A stretch of DNA of 64,000 bases from assembly GCA_963774155.1 (NCBI GenBank), contig CAVZDW010000010.1, positions 744,001-808,000 on the forward strand, given 5' to 3'. Made by a program: the position numbers and the translations under genes. This DNA comes from DASSUW01 sp963774155. Lineage in GTDB: Bacteria; Actinomycetota; Thermoleophilia; Solirubrobacterales; Solirubrobacteraceae. The notes under the pieces were generated by a model that saw only the letters and a list, made by a program, of their open reading frames with translations, was not told the DNA's origin and searched no databases. Positions 33,041-40,859 of the stretch are shown piece after piece (the first letter of the stretch is position 1; every line of letters starts with the position of its first letter).

Positions 33041-35050
33041 CTAGCGCCGCGTGCGGCCGTCGCTGGGGCGTGGCGGCGGCGCGGCCGGCATCCGCACGTG
33101 CGCGGCGCGGTCCGGCCCCTGCGGCCGGTTGTGGCCGAGGAGGTCGAGCAGCGCCTCGACGACGTCGGGATCGAACTGCGCGCGCACGCCGCGGCGCAGC
33201 TCGTCGGCCGCATCGGCCGGCGACATCGCGTCCCGGTAGGGGCGGTCGGTGATCATCGCGTGGTACGCGTCGCAGGCCAGGATGATGCGCGAGCCGATCG
33301 GGATCATGCGGCCGGTCAGGCCGTCCGGGTAGCCGCTGCCGTCCCAGTGCTCGTGCTCGTGGCGGACCACGGGGGCGATCGCGGTCAGGTCCGGGATGCG
33401 CAGGAGGATGCGCTCGCCGGCCACCGGATGCTCGGCCATGACGTCCCACTCCTCGGGGTTGAGCGGACCCGGCTTGTGGAGGATCTCGTTCGGCACCGCG
33501 AGCTTGCCGACGTCGTGCAGCAGCGCCGCGTGGGCGATGCGCTCGACCTGGTCGGTCTGGAGCCCGAGCAGCATGGCGACGCCGCGCGCGAGGTGCACGA
33601 CCTCCTCCGAGTGCTCGTGCGTGTAGTTGTCGCGCTCCTCGATCGCCGCGGCCAGCGCCTGGACGGCCGCGGGCGAGCCCTTCTGGGCCTGCAACATGGC
33701 CAGCTCGCGCTCGACGTCGGCGTTGGCGACGGCGACGCGGCCCTTGCCGGTGCGCTTGGCCAGCAGCAGCGCGCGGTCGGCGTGCTCGAGCAGGGCGTCG
33801 GCGTCCATCGGCTCGTGCCACTGCGCGACGCCGAGCGAGCAGGCGCTGACCATCGAGCCGACCATCGCGTCGCGGACGCGTCCGGCCACGGCGGTGGCGG
33901 TCGCCTCGTCGCTGCCCGGGAGCAGGAGCACGAACTCGTCGCCGCCGTACCGCGCCACCTGGTCGTACGGGCGCAGCTCGGCCTGCAGGAGTCCGGCGAC
34001 CTTGCGGAGCAGCTCGTCACCGGCCTGATGGCCGCGCTGGTCGTTGACGCGCTTGAAGTCGTCCAGGTCCATGATCACGAAGCTCAGCGGCGCGTCGTCG
34101 CGCCGCGCGCGGGCGATCTCCTCGCGCACGCGGACCTGCATCGCGCCGTGGTTGAGCAGCCCGGTGAGGGCGTCGGTGCGGGCCGCCTGCTCCACCTGGT
34201 GGTAGGTCTCGGCGTTGTGGCAGGCGACGGTGGCGAGGTCGGCGATCGCCTCGAGCGTCCGCCGGTCCTCCTCCTCGACGCGCCGCATCGTCGTCCAGCC
34301 GACCGACAGCGCGCCCTTGAGCTCGTCGTTCCAGCGCATGGGCACGGCGACGGCGGTGCGGAAGCCGCTCAGCGTCGGCTGCCCGGAGGCGGCGTCGCGG
34401 GGGTAGTCGTTGGTGACGAAGGTCTTGCCGGTGAGCAGCGCCGAGCCGGCGGCGCCCTCGCCGGGCGCCAGCACGATCCCGTGCCAGTCGTCGGACACGT
34501 TGTAGCCGGCCGTGGCCACGCCGCCGGCCTTGCCGTCGCCGAGGTAGACGCCGGACAGGTCGGCGCCGACGGCCAGCGCCGCCTCGCGCGACAGCGTGCG
34601 GAGCACCTCGACCAGGTCGAGCGACATGTTGAGGGCGCGCGCGGCACGCACCAGCGCCTGATCGTGGGCGGCGCGGGCGCTGCGGCGGTGCTCGGCGTGC
34701 AGGCGGGCGAGGCCGGTGGCGGCGACCTGCGCGAGCGCCTCGGCCTCCGCGATCTCGTGGGCCGTGAACGTGCGCGGGGTGTGGGAGATGACGAGCGCGA
34801 CCCGGCGCACCTCGCCGGCGAAGGAGACGGGGACGAACAGGGCGGACGCGACGTCGAAGTGCTCGACCAGCTCGGCGCGGATGATCCCGGGCTCGCGGGC
34901 GTCCGGGACGTGCAGCGTCTCGCCCGAGGCGACCACGCGCGCCGTGCCCGACGGCCCGCTGTCGAGCGCCATGTCGTAGCCCGGCAGGCCGGGGAGCGAC
35001 ACGGTCGCCTGGCCGCCGCTGCGGTCCTGCGAGACCTCGATGCTGTGCAC
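33041..35050 (-). CDS. GAF-GGDEF-HD-GYP cyclic-di-GMP enzyme
   Basis: At least 669 residues. Two GAF-like sensor regions lie at about 1-110 and 120-270. A GGDEF domain has ARTDALTGLLNHGAM and an intact YGGDEF catalytic motif, with an I-site RPYD five residues before it. A C-terminal HD-GYP domain has LLHDVGKLAVPNEIL, RHEHEHWDGSGYPDGL and ILACDAYHAM. It may both make and degrade c-di-GMP, a typical trigger for polysaccharide production. GTG 35050 is the first canonical start, but clear coding sequence continues 49 codons upstream to about 35197 without ATG, GTG or TTG (see findings). Confidence 0.88.
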   Translation of the reverse strand: MHSIEVSQDRSGGQATVSLPGLPGYDMALDSGPSGTARVVASGETLHVPDAREPGIIRAELVEHFDVASALFVPVSFAGEVRRVALVISHTPRTFTAHEIAEAEALAQVAATGLARLHAEHRRSARAAHDQALVRAARALNMSLDLVEVLRTLSREAALAVGADLSGVYLGDGKAGGVATAGYNVSDDWHGIVLAPGEGAAGSALLTGKTFVTNDYPRDAASGQPTLSGFRTAVAVPMRWNDELKGALSVGWTTMRRVEEEDRRTLEAIADLATVACHNAETYHQVEQAARTDALTGLLNHGAMQVRVREEIARARRDDAPLSFVIMDLDDFKRVNDQRGHQAGDELLRKVAGLLQAELRPYDQVARYGGDEFVLLLPGSDEATATAVAGRVRDAMVGSMVSACSLGVAQWHEPMDADALLEHADRALLLAKRTGKGRVAVANADVERELAMLQAQKGSPAAVQALAAAIEERDNYTHEHSEEVVHLARGVAMLLGLQTDQVERIAHAALLHDVGKLAVPNEILHKPGPLNPEEWDVMAEHPVAGERILLRIPDLTAIAPVVRHEHEHWDGSGYPDGLTGRMIPIGSRIILACDAYHAMITDRPYRDAMSPADAADELRRGVRAQFDPDVVEALLDLLGHNRPQGPDRAAHVRMPAAPPPRPSDGRTRR

Positions 35051-35258
35051 CTGATGGGCGCCGAGGGCCTGCGTGAGCGCTGCGGTCAGGGCGTCACCGA
35101 CCTGCCCGGGCGTGCGGGCGTCGGTCGCGGCCTGCGCAACACGGCGGAGCGGGGTTATGGCGACGTCGTCGCCGGTGCGTGAAGTGGACTCGAGTACGGC
35201 GGTGCCTTCCCTACATGAGGGCTACACCGGGTATCGGCCGCCCCGAGGGGCGCCTTGA

Positions 35259-35666
35259 TCAGCAGGCGCCCGCGTTCTGCTCGCAGAAGTCCTCGAACTG
35301 CTGCGCGTCGGACCCTTCGGGCGGCGGCGTGTCGTTCGTCGGGCTGTCCGCCGCCGTCTCGGGCGCCGTCGTGCCGCCGCTCGTGTCGGGCGTCGTGGCG
35401 CCGGTCTCGTCGGCCGGGGGCGTGGTCGTCGTGCCGTCGTCGGTCGTGCCGTCGGTCGTCGCGCCCTCGTCGGTGGCCCCGGACCCCTCGTCGGTCGTGC
35501 CCGTGTCCGCATCCGTCGTGGAGGTGGCCTCGACCGTGCCCGACGGGAGCGCGACGTCGGCCGGCGGCCCGGGAACCTCGGGCGCGACCTCGCCGCCCCC
35601 GCCGCAACCGGCGGCGAACGCGAGAAAGCCTGCGGCGATGAGCGCGGAGAAGCGCCGCCCACGCAT
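35259..35666 (-). CDS. Thr/Asp/Gly-rich lipoprotein
   Basis: 135 residues from ATG 35666 with a GAGGAGTG ribosome site. A lipoprotein signal peptide ends in LAFAAGC, so Cys21 is probably lipidated. A long low-complexity Thr/Asp/Gly/Pro region follows, likely an extended stalk. The C-terminal DAQQFEDFCEQNAGAC has two cysteines able to form a disulphide. Surface location is inferred; function is unknown. It starts inside the end of the zinc-ribbon gene, suggesting cotranscription. Confidence 0.65.
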   Translation of the reverse strand: MRGRRFSALIAAGFLAFAAGCGGGGEVAPEVPGPPADVALPSGTVEATSTTDADTGTTDEGSGATDEGATTDGTTDDGTTTTPPADETGATTPDTSGGTTAPETAADSPTNDTPPPEGSDAQQFEDFCEQNAGAC

Positions 35667-35671
35667 CCCGG

Positions 35672-35950
35672 TCACTCCTCGACGGGCCGCGGCAGGGCCG
35701 ACATCCGCCGGCCACACGTCGGGCAGTCGTTGAGGTCGCGCTGAGCGGGCTGGTCGCACCAGTTGCAGAACCGGAGCGTCTCCACCGCCCACGGGAGCCG
35801 CGAGCGCGACGGCGAGAGCGGCAGCAGCTTGCCCACCACCTCGAGCGTCTCCCCGGTGTCCCGGTCGGTGTAGACACGGCCCGGCTCGGCCTCCAGCAGG
35901 ATCTCCCGCCCCGACGACGGGGCACGGAGCCGATACGTCTGTCCTGACAT
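35672..35950 (-). CDS. Small zinc-ribbon protein
   Basis: 92 residues. Residues 1-50 are a small beta domain (YRLRAPSSGREILLEAEPG). Residues 62-79 carry CNWC and CPTC knuckles spaced as a zinc ribbon. No enzymatic motif is seen; a regulatory or scaffold role is possible. TAAGGT (35959-35964, minus strand) lies 8 bases before ATG 35950, pointing to a leaderless transcript. The much longer upstream frame was rejected because it crosses the inverted repeat and looks non-coding. Confidence 0.65.
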   Translation of the reverse strand: MSGQTYRLRAPSSGREILLEAEPGRVYTDRDTGETLEVVGKLLPLSPSRSRLPWAVETLRFCNWCDQPAQRDLNDCPTCGRRMSALPRPVEE

Positions 35951-35992
35951 CCGCGCGGACCTTAGCATCGGGTCTGGACGGTAGTCGGGGTG

Positions 35993-36120
35993 CCGGCGAA
36001 CTGCGGCTGGGTAGGGGAGTGGCCGGCCGCAGGCCGCGATGAGGGTGCAAACTGCAAGCTCGGAACCCGGCGACTTGCAGAAAGGCACCCCCAGCCTCCC
36101 ACCCAGCCGCAGTTGGCTGG
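35993..36120. repeat. Long nested inverted repeat between divergent genes
   Basis: The outer arms AACTGCGGCTGGGT (35999-36012) and ACCCAGCCGCAGTT (36101-36114) are perfect 14-base complements, with imperfect pairing extending outward about five more bases. Inside, GGGTGC (36043-36048) pairs with GCACCC (36085-36090) and CTGCAAG (36052-36058) with CTTGCAG (36074-36080). The element lies between two leaderless-type promoters pointing away from it. A mobile miniature element, an RNA or a cruciform regulatory site are all possible. Confidence 0.6.
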
Positions 36121-36164
36121 GGCAATGACCGGGCGGGCGACGTCGCCTCGTAGAGTCCCCGCGC

Positions 36165-37697
36165 GTGCGCATCCTGATCTTCCACGGCTATCTGCTCTCC
36201 GGGACCGGATCGAACGTCTACAACGCCGCTCTGGCCGAGGCGCTCGTGCGCGGCGGGCACGAGGTGCACCTGCTGTGCCAGGACCGGGATCCGCTGGCGC
36301 TCGACTGGGTCGACGCCGCCGGCGACTGGGACGGCGGCTCCCTGAGCGTCACCACGCGCCGCGAGCCCGTGCGGGCGACCGCTCTACCGGCCCGACATCG
36401 GCGGCCTGCTGCCGCTCTACGTGGCCGACCGCTACGAGGGCATCGACGCGCGGCCCTTCCAGGATCTGACGCCCGAGGAGGTCGACCGCTACGTCGACGC
36501 CAACGTGGCCGCCGTCCGTGAGGTGGCCGAGCGGGTGAAGCCCGACGTCGCGCTCGCCAACCACCTCGTGATGGGGCCGGTGATCCTCGCCCGCGGGCTC
36601 GAGCGGGCGGGCGTTCCGTACGCGGTGAAGATCCACGGCAGCGCGCTCGAGTACACGGTCAAGCCGCACCCGCGCTTCCGGCCCTACGCGCAGGAGGGTC
36701 TCGCGAGCGCGCGCGGGATCCTCGTCGGCTCGTACCACACGGGCGCGAGCCTGTGGGCGGAGATGGACGACCCCACGGTGCAGGAGCGGACCCGGCTCGG
36801 CCCGCCCGGCGTGGACGTCGACCGCTTCACCCCGCGCGACCCCGGGCCCGCGCGCGAGGGTCTCGAGCGCCTGCGCGCCCGCCTGGCCGCGGACGAGACG
36901 CCGGCCGCGGCGGCCGAGTCGTCGTTCTCCCGGTCGGCCGCAGAGGCGGCGGCCGCGCTGGCCACGATCGAGCCCGATGACCGCCTGGTGGTCTTCGTCG
37001 GCAAGCTGATCGCGTCCAAGGGCGTCGAGCTGCTGCTCGCCGCCTGGCCGCTCGTGCTCGCGAGCGAGCCGCGGGCGCGGCTGCTCGTCGTGGGCTTCGG
37101 CGCCTTCCGGCCGGGCCTCGAGGCGCTGGCCGCCGAGCTCGAGCGCGGCGACCTCGAGGCCGCCCGCGCGCGGCGCGGCGAGGAGGGGGAGAGCTGCCGC
37201 ACCTGGCGGCCTTCCTCGACGGGCTCGGCGCCGACGCCGACGCGTACCGCGCGGCGGCGCGCGGGATGACCGAGCGGATCGCCTGGGCCGGCCGGCTCGA
37301 CCACGAGGAGCTGGTCGACGTGCTGCCCGCGGCCGAGGCGATGGCCGTTCCGAGCACGTTCCCGGAGGCCTTCGGGATGGTGGCGGCGGAGGCCGCGGCC
37401 TGCGGCGCCCTGCCCGTCGTGGCGGCGCACTCGGGGCTGGCCGAGGTCGCCCGCACGCTTGGCGCGGCGGCCCCCGAACCGGCGCGTGAGTGGCTCACCT
37501 TCGAGGTCGGCCCGGGCGCGGTGCGGGAGCTGGCCGGCGACCTCTCCGCCTGGTTGGCGGCGCCGGACGACCTGCGCGCCGCCACGCGGGACGCCATCGT
37601 CGCCGCCACTCGGGCGTCCTACTCCTGGGACGGCGTGGCGCGGTCGGTGATCGCGGCCGCGCGCGGCGAGCTGGACGGCCTTCCGCGCCCGACGTAG
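36165..37697 (+). pseudogene. Glycosyltransferase family 4 gene interrupted by two frameshifts
   Basis: Three consecutive frames together encode one GT4 protein. MRILIFHGYLLSGTGSNVYN is the N-terminal glycine loop. After a shift near 36373-36385, RPDIGGLLPLYVADRYEG continues through VVFVGKLIASKGVELLLAAW. After a shift near 37185-37195, LPHLAAFLDGLGADADAYRA leads into ERIAWAGRLDHEELVDVLP and PSTFPEAFGMVAAEAAACG (donor site). Each break is repaired by one base in a G run (GGG at 36373-36375, GGGGG at 37185-37189), and all domains are intact otherwise. I suspect sequence error rather than true decay. The GTG start follows TAGAGT (36151-36156) by 8 bases. Confidence 0.75.
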
Positions 37698-37735
37698 CGC
37701 CGGGCATCCAGTCGAACCACTAGGATTCCGCGCCG

Positions 37736-38467
37736 ATGAGGAGAGCGCTCGTGCTGGCGGGGATCCTGGCCGCTGCGGTGGTGGTCGGCGGCTGCAATCT
37801 CGCCGATTCCGGCACCAACCTGGTCAACGGCAAGGAGCAGTTCGTCGCCAAGTGCGGCTCCTGCCACGTGCTGGCCCGCGCGGGCGCCACCGGCGTCACG
37901 GGCCCGAACCTCGACGAGGCGTTCCAGCGCGCGCGCCAGGACGGCTTCGGCCAGAGCACGTTCGAGGGCCTCGTCCACGCCCAGATCCTCCACCCCGCCC
38001 GGAACCCGCAGGTCGACCCGGTGACGGGCCGCGAGGCGATCATGCCGGCCGGCATCGTGACCGGTGAGGACGCCGAGGACGTCGCGGCCTACGTCGCGTC
38101 GGCCGTCGCGAAGGGCGGCGAGGACACCGGCGCCCTGGCCGCCGTCGGCGGAGGCGGCGCCGAGGGGACCGCCGAGGCCGAGAACGGCGTGCTCGACATC
38201 CCGGCCGATCCCAACGGCGCCCTCTTCTACGTGTTCGCCGACGCCAAGGCGCCCGCCGGGGCGATCAAGATCGAGTCGCCGAACGAGTCCCCGACCGAGC
38301 ACGACATCGCGATCGAGGGCAACGGCGTCAACGAGAAGGGCGAGGTCGTCAGCAACGGCGGCGTCTCGGAGATCGACACGGACCTCCAGGCCGGCGAGTA
38401 CACGTTCTTCTGCACGGTCCCGGGCCACCGCGAGGGCGGCATGGAAGGCACGCTCACGGTCGAGTGA
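37736..38467 (+). CDS. Membrane-anchored cytochrome c-cupredoxin fusion
   Basis: 243 residues. A lipoprotein signal ends VVVGGC, predicting lipid anchoring at Cys20. The cytochrome c domain (about 30-130) has the haem motif CGSCH and IMPAGIVTGEDAEDVAAYVAS with the axial Met. A Gly/Ala linker follows, then a cupredoxin domain (about 145-243) with ESPTEHDIAIEG and EYTFFCTVPGHREGGMEG, supplying the His-Cys-His-Met type 1 copper site. It probably carries electrons to the adjacent caa3 oxidase. TAGGAT (37721-37726) lies 9 bases before the ATG. Confidence 0.85.
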   Translation: MRRALVLAGILAAAVVVGGCNLADSGTNLVNGKEQFVAKCGSCHVLARAGATGVTGPNLDEAFQRARQDGFGQSTFEGLVHAQILHPARNPQVDPVTGREAIMPAGIVTGEDAEDVAAYVASAVAKGGEDTGALAAVGGGGAEGTAEAENGVLDIPADPNGALFYVFADAKAPAGAIKIESPNESPTEHDIAIEGNGVNEKGEVVSNGGVSEIDTDLQAGEYTFFCTVPGHREGGMEGTLTVE

Positions 38468-39273
38468 GCAGGGCCTCGCGCTCGCGAGCCTCCTGGCGGT
38501 CGGCGTCCTCGGACGCCCGGTAGAAGAAGAAGCACAGCGCGAAGACCATGATGAGGATGTCGACGGCGACCATCATGGCCCCCGCGGTCTGCTGGTCGGC
38601 CAGCGCGCTGAACCCGTGCCCGCGATCTCCGGCGCCGTAGACGCCCACGTAGACCGGCACGCGGATGAGGACGAAGCTCATCCCGAGGAACATCCCGGCC
38701 ATGCGGGCGCCGATCAGGTACGGGACCTTCCACAGCTCGCCGCTGAAGCGCCGCCGCTTGGGCTCGAGCGCCGACCACCAGACGAGCACGCCGATGGCCA
38801 CGAAGCTCATGTGCTGCAGCGCATGGACGAACGGGTTCCTCACGGCCGCCTCGAAGAAGATCGAGAAGTGCCAGCCGTAGAGGACCACCACGTAGACCGG
38901 CACGGCCACCAGCGGCTTGCGCAGCCACCGCGTGGCACCGCGCAGCCGCGGCGAGCGCGCGAAGGTCACCAGCGCCGGCCGCGGCAGCAGGAAGCCCAGC
39001 ACCGGGTTGCGGGCGCCGGCCAGGAGCAGCGGCGCCGCCAGGTCGGCGATCAGCAGGTGCTGGGCCATGTGGGCGCTCAGCAGCTCGTCGCTGAGGCCGT
39101 GCAGCGGCGAGAAGAACCCGATGACCCACAGCGCGATGCCGAGGTGCCAGAGGACGATCTGCCCGCGCGGCACGGCCACGCCGCGGCCCGCGCAGCACGC
39201 TCAGCGCCCGCAGGTACAGCCCCTCGGCCGTCGCGACAAGGACCAGCGCGCCTGGGTCCAGCACGAACTCCAC
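38454..39273 (-). CDS. ctaG: Cytochrome c oxidase assembly protein CtaG (caa3_CtaG), single frameshift
   Basis: GTG 39273 opens VEFVLDPGALVLVATAEGLY, the first helix. After LSVLRG the frame shifts, and a second frame from about 39182 gives the remaining ~240 residues: QIVLWHLGIALWVIGFFSPL, LSAHMAQHLLIADLAAPLL, YVVVLYGWHFSIFFEAAV and LQHMSFVAIGVLVWWS. The conserved His residues (AHMAQHLL, LQHMSF) are those of the caa3_CtaG family, which inserts copper into oxidase subunits. Removing one base of a GGG near 39190 restores one frame. It overlaps the convergent cytochrome gene by 14 bases. Confidence 0.8.
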
Positions 39274-39287
39274 GTCGACAGTGGGCG

Positions 39288-39395
39288 CTAGAGGGCTTGG
39301 ATGATCAGCGCGAGCACGATGATCACCGCGGCGCCGGCGAGCACGTAGAGCAGGAGCTGGAAGGCCTCCCGCTCGGAGCGCAGCGGGTTCAGCAT
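39288..39395 (-). CDS. 35-residue single-span membrane protein in the oxidase operon
   Basis: ATG 39395 to the TAG at 39288. A charged N-terminus (MLNPLRSEREAFQ) is followed by one hydrophobic span (LLLYVLAGAAVIIVLALII) and a short tail. It sits between ctaE and ctaG, where tiny accessory oxidase subunits are often found. The ATG directly follows palindromic repeat copy 2. It is too short for homology to be certain; composition and position support it as a real gene. Confidence 0.55.
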   Translation of the reverse strand: MLNPLRSEREAFQLLLYVLAGAAVIIVLALIIQAL

Positions 39396-39396
39396 G

Positions 39397-39438
39397 CTAA
39401 GGCGCTCGCATGAGCTTGCGAATGCGAGTCAGCCGCAC
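39397..39438 (+). repeat. Palindromic repeat, copy 2
   Basis: Stem CTCGCAT (39405-39411), loop GAGCTTGCGA, stem ATGCGAG (39422-39428), all pairs perfect. The left flank is CTAAGGCG (lacking TCA of the other copies) and the right flank TCAGCCGCAC ends exactly one base before the ctaE stop codon. It separates ctaE from the 35-residue gene. Confidence 0.7.
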
Positions 39439-40038
39439 TCAGATTATGTAGACGGTCGTGTAGACGACGATCCACATCACGTCGACGAAGTGCCAGTAGA
39501 TGCCCGGCACCTCGACGCCGTGGTGCTCGGCCGACGAGAAGTGCCCGCGGAAGGCCCGGAGGGTGACGACGGCCAGCAGCGTCAGGCCGATGAAGACGTG
39601 CGCGCCGTGCAGGCCGGTCAGCCCGTAGAAGATCGTGCCCTGCGCGCTGTCCTGCGGCGCGAAGCCGACGTGCACGTACTCGTTGATCTGCACGAAGAGG
39701 AACGTCGAGCCGAGCAGGAACGTCGTGAGCATGCCCGCCTGCAGGCCGCGCCGGTTGTCGGACTTCACGGACTCCAGCGCCCAGTGCATGGTCAGCGAGG
39801 ACGAGACGAGGATCGCGGTGTTGACGCCGGCGATCAGCTTCGGCAGGTGGTCTCCCTCGGCCGGCCACTCGGCGCCCCCCACGACCCGGATGAAGAAGTA
39901 GGCCGTGAAGAAGGCCCCGAAGACCATGATCTCGCTGATGATGAAAAGCAGCATCCCCAGCGTCCGGGCGTCGACCCGGGACGACTGGTTGGCCGCGGGC
40001 GGCCCGTGATGCACGTGCTCGACGGCGTGCGCTTCCAT
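39439..40038 (-). CDS. ctaE: Cytochrome c oxidase subunit III
   Basis: 199 residues, short five-helix form. LGMLLFIISEIMVFGAFFTA holds the conserved Glu/Phe block, FVQINEYVHVGF and GLHGAHVFIGLTLLAVVTLR carry the family histidine, and PGIYWHFVDVMWIVVYTTVY is the conserved last helix. It belongs to the A2-type oxidase whose subunit I is at 40856. It overlaps the stress-protein-like gene upstream (ATGA at 40038). Confidence 0.93.
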   Translation of the reverse strand: MEAHAVEHVHHGPPAANQSSRVDARTLGMLLFIISEIMVFGAFFTAYFFIRVVGGAEWPAEGDHLPKLIAGVNTAILVSSSLTMHWALESVKSDNRRGLQAGMLTTFLLGSTFLFVQINEYVHVGFAPQDSAQGTIFYGLTGLHGAHVFIGLTLLAVVTLRAFRGHFSSAEHHGVEVPGIYWHFVDVMWIVVYTTVYII

Positions 40039-40859
40039 CAGGCTTCCGCGCCCACGGGGGACGACTCGATGTGCTCGACGGGCTTGTTGGTGGCCGCCTG
40101 CACGCGCTCGACGAGCTTGTCGGCCACCCACTTCGAGCTGCCGGACGGCAGCGTCGAGATGACGATCTCGGAGATGTGGAAGTACTGGACGGCGTTCATG
40201 ATCGCCGTGTAGGGATCCGGGTCGCCGATCATGCCGGCGGCCACGATCCCGTCCTCGCGCAGCGACCCGAGCAGCGCCGCGAGCCGCTCGCGCGCGTCCT
40301 TGACCGCGCCGCCGTGGAACGCGGCCTGCGGGACGACGACGATGAAGCGCCGCGGACCTTCGTGGGCCAGCGCCTTCAGGCGGTCGGACAGCTCGCTCGA
40401 CGACGCGGTGACGTTGGCCGCCACGAGCGTGACGCCGAACGGCAGGCCCTCGGCGGCGAGGTCGACCACGAGGTGCTCGACCGGCAGGCCCGTCGCCTCG
40501 CGCAGGCGCTCGGGCAGGTCGCGCCGCAGCCAGCCGGAGGTCTCGGCCGGGAGGGTGGAGACGAGCACCTCGTCGATCCCCTCGGCCTCGATCGCGTCGG
40601 TGGCCGCCAGGAACGGGTCGGCGTCGCCGACCTCGCCCGTGCCCTTCAGGCCCTCGTCCTTCAGGAACGCGAGCGCGAGATCCACGCGCACCTGGGCGCT
40701 GTCCCGCACCACCTCGTCGTAGACGACGTTGCCGTGACGCGGGCGGGCCTGGGGCACGACGACGTGGAAGCGGACGTCCTCGCCGCCGCGGGCGATGATC
40801 GCGTCGAGCAGCTTCTTGCCCGCGATCGTCTCGTTGGCGAGGATCAGGATCTTCTTCAC
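40038..40859 (-). CDS. Tandem universal-stress-protein-like gene embedded in the oxidase operon
   Basis: 273 residues built from two similar halves. The first has MKKILILANETIAGKKLLDA, GDADPFLAATDAIEAEG and VLVSTLPAETSGWLRRDL. The second has RRFIVVVPQAAFHGGAVKDA, GDPDPYTAIMNAVQYF and IVISTLPSGSSKWVADKL. Each ends with (L/K)PVEH. The fold is that of universal stress proteins but the usual ATP loop (G-x2-G-x9-G-S/T) is not obvious. It overlaps ctaD and ctaE by four bases each, so it is made together with the oxidase and may tune or assemble it (inference). Confidence 0.75.
   Translation of the reverse strand: MKKILILANETIAGKKLLDAIIARGGEDVRFHVVVPQARPRHGNVVYDEVVRDSAQVRVDLALAFLKDEGLKGTGEVGDADPFLAATDAIEAEGIDEVLVSTLPAETSGWLRRDLPERLREATGLPVEHLVVDLAAEGLPFGVTLVAANVTASSSELSDRLKALAHEGPRRFIVVVPQAAFHGGAVKDARERLAALLGSLREDGIVAAGMIGDPDPYTAIMNAVQYFHISEIVISTLPSGSSKWVADKLVERVQAATNKPVEHIESSPVGAEA

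Noticed and set aside
34054..34420. Small frames inside the GGDEF/HD-GYP gene as separate genes
   Set aside because: They are antisense or out of frame to a continuous, motif-rich protein and have no independent start signals.
35951..36172. Upstream extension of the zinc-ribbon frame to 36172
   Set aside because: It would translate across the inverted repeat and into the divergent promoter. The sequence is Arg/Pro-rich with no similarity, whereas ATG 35950 has a suitable promoter box.
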